5,267 bases of DNA, from contig JAFQBR010000270.1 in NCBI GenBank assembly GCA_017399665.1, positions 1 to 5,267 on the forward strand, read 5' to 3'. The notes below the pieces were generated by a model. The model had not been told where the DNA came from, did not search any database, and saw only the letters and a program-made list of their open reading frames with translations. The translations under genes and the position numbers were made by a program. Below, in pieces: positions 5,214-5,267 of the stretch. Position 1 is the stretch's first letter. Each line of letters begins with the position of its first letter. The stretch comes from Clostridia bacterium. Its GTDB lineage: Bacteria > Bacillota_A > Clostridia > Christensenellales > Borkfalkiaceae.

Positions 5214-5267
5214 TACGTGAATGGAAATCTTTGGACAACAAGCAAATTGAAGAACTTGAAAAAATAT
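5207..5267 (+). CDS. rimI: Start of a RimI-like ribosomal protein acetyltransferase (cut by window end)
   Basis: Only 20 codons are visible: TTG at 5207, reading LLIREWKSLDNKQIEELEKI and open to the end. The start is supported by GGAGG at 5195-5199, seven bases upstream; the ATG at 5221 and GTG at 5217 are in other frames. An IRxW...L...I..LE pattern at the N-terminus, and the position right after tsaB, fit RimI, a GNAT N-acetyltransferase for the N-terminus of ribosomal protein S18. It overlaps tsaB by seven bases. The catalytic domain is not visible, so the name rests mainly on gene order. Confidence 0.6.
   Translation, partial: MLIREWKSLDNKQIEELEKI

Overview
The window comes from a low-GC, endospore-forming member of the Clostridia-type Firmicutes. 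This rests on gene content: a SpoIIGA–sigma E–sigma G sporulation cluster followed by a YlmC/YmxH-type PRC-barrel gene, AGGAGG-type ribosome sites, frequent A/T in third codon positions, and a perfect sigma A promoter. MinDE next to the sporulation sigma genes also fits a clostridial rather than a Bacillus lineage. I cannot name the genus from sequence alone. All genes are on the + strand, and the longest stretch without a gene is 186 bases.

Left part (1-2309), sporulation: the C-terminal protease end of spoIIGA, then sigE (pro-sigma E), sigG and a YlmC/YmxH-family gene. SpoIIGA is the membrane aspartic protease that trims pro-sigma E in the mother cell. Sigma E then drives early mother-cell genes, and sigma G later drives forespore genes. 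The sigE-sigG gap holds an unusual leader: a strong Shine-Dalgarno lies 22 bases from the only possible sigG start, with a GC hairpin between them.

Middle part (2403-3456), division-site placement: minD and minE overlap by ATGA and end in a probable terminator. MinE is divergent and has no visible N-terminal membrane-targeting segment. A 15-base element in opposite orientations lies just after the sigG stop and just after the minE stop, so it brackets the ymxH-minD-minE block.

Right part (3546-5267), a new transcription unit: a consensus sigma A promoter (TTGACA, 17 bases, TATAAT) drives a RibU-like ECF transporter S component, then tsaE, tsaB and the start of a rimI-like acetyltransferase gene. 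These genes overlap by 1, 4 and 7 bases. TsaE and TsaB belong to the tRNA t6A37 pathway; TsaD is not in the window and may lie downstream.

No mobile element, CRISPR array, tRNA or rRNA was seen. I do not see a wholly new system. The points most worth a second look are the sigG leader, the altered pro-sigma E cleavage site, the MinE without a membrane anchor, and the inverted intergenic element.
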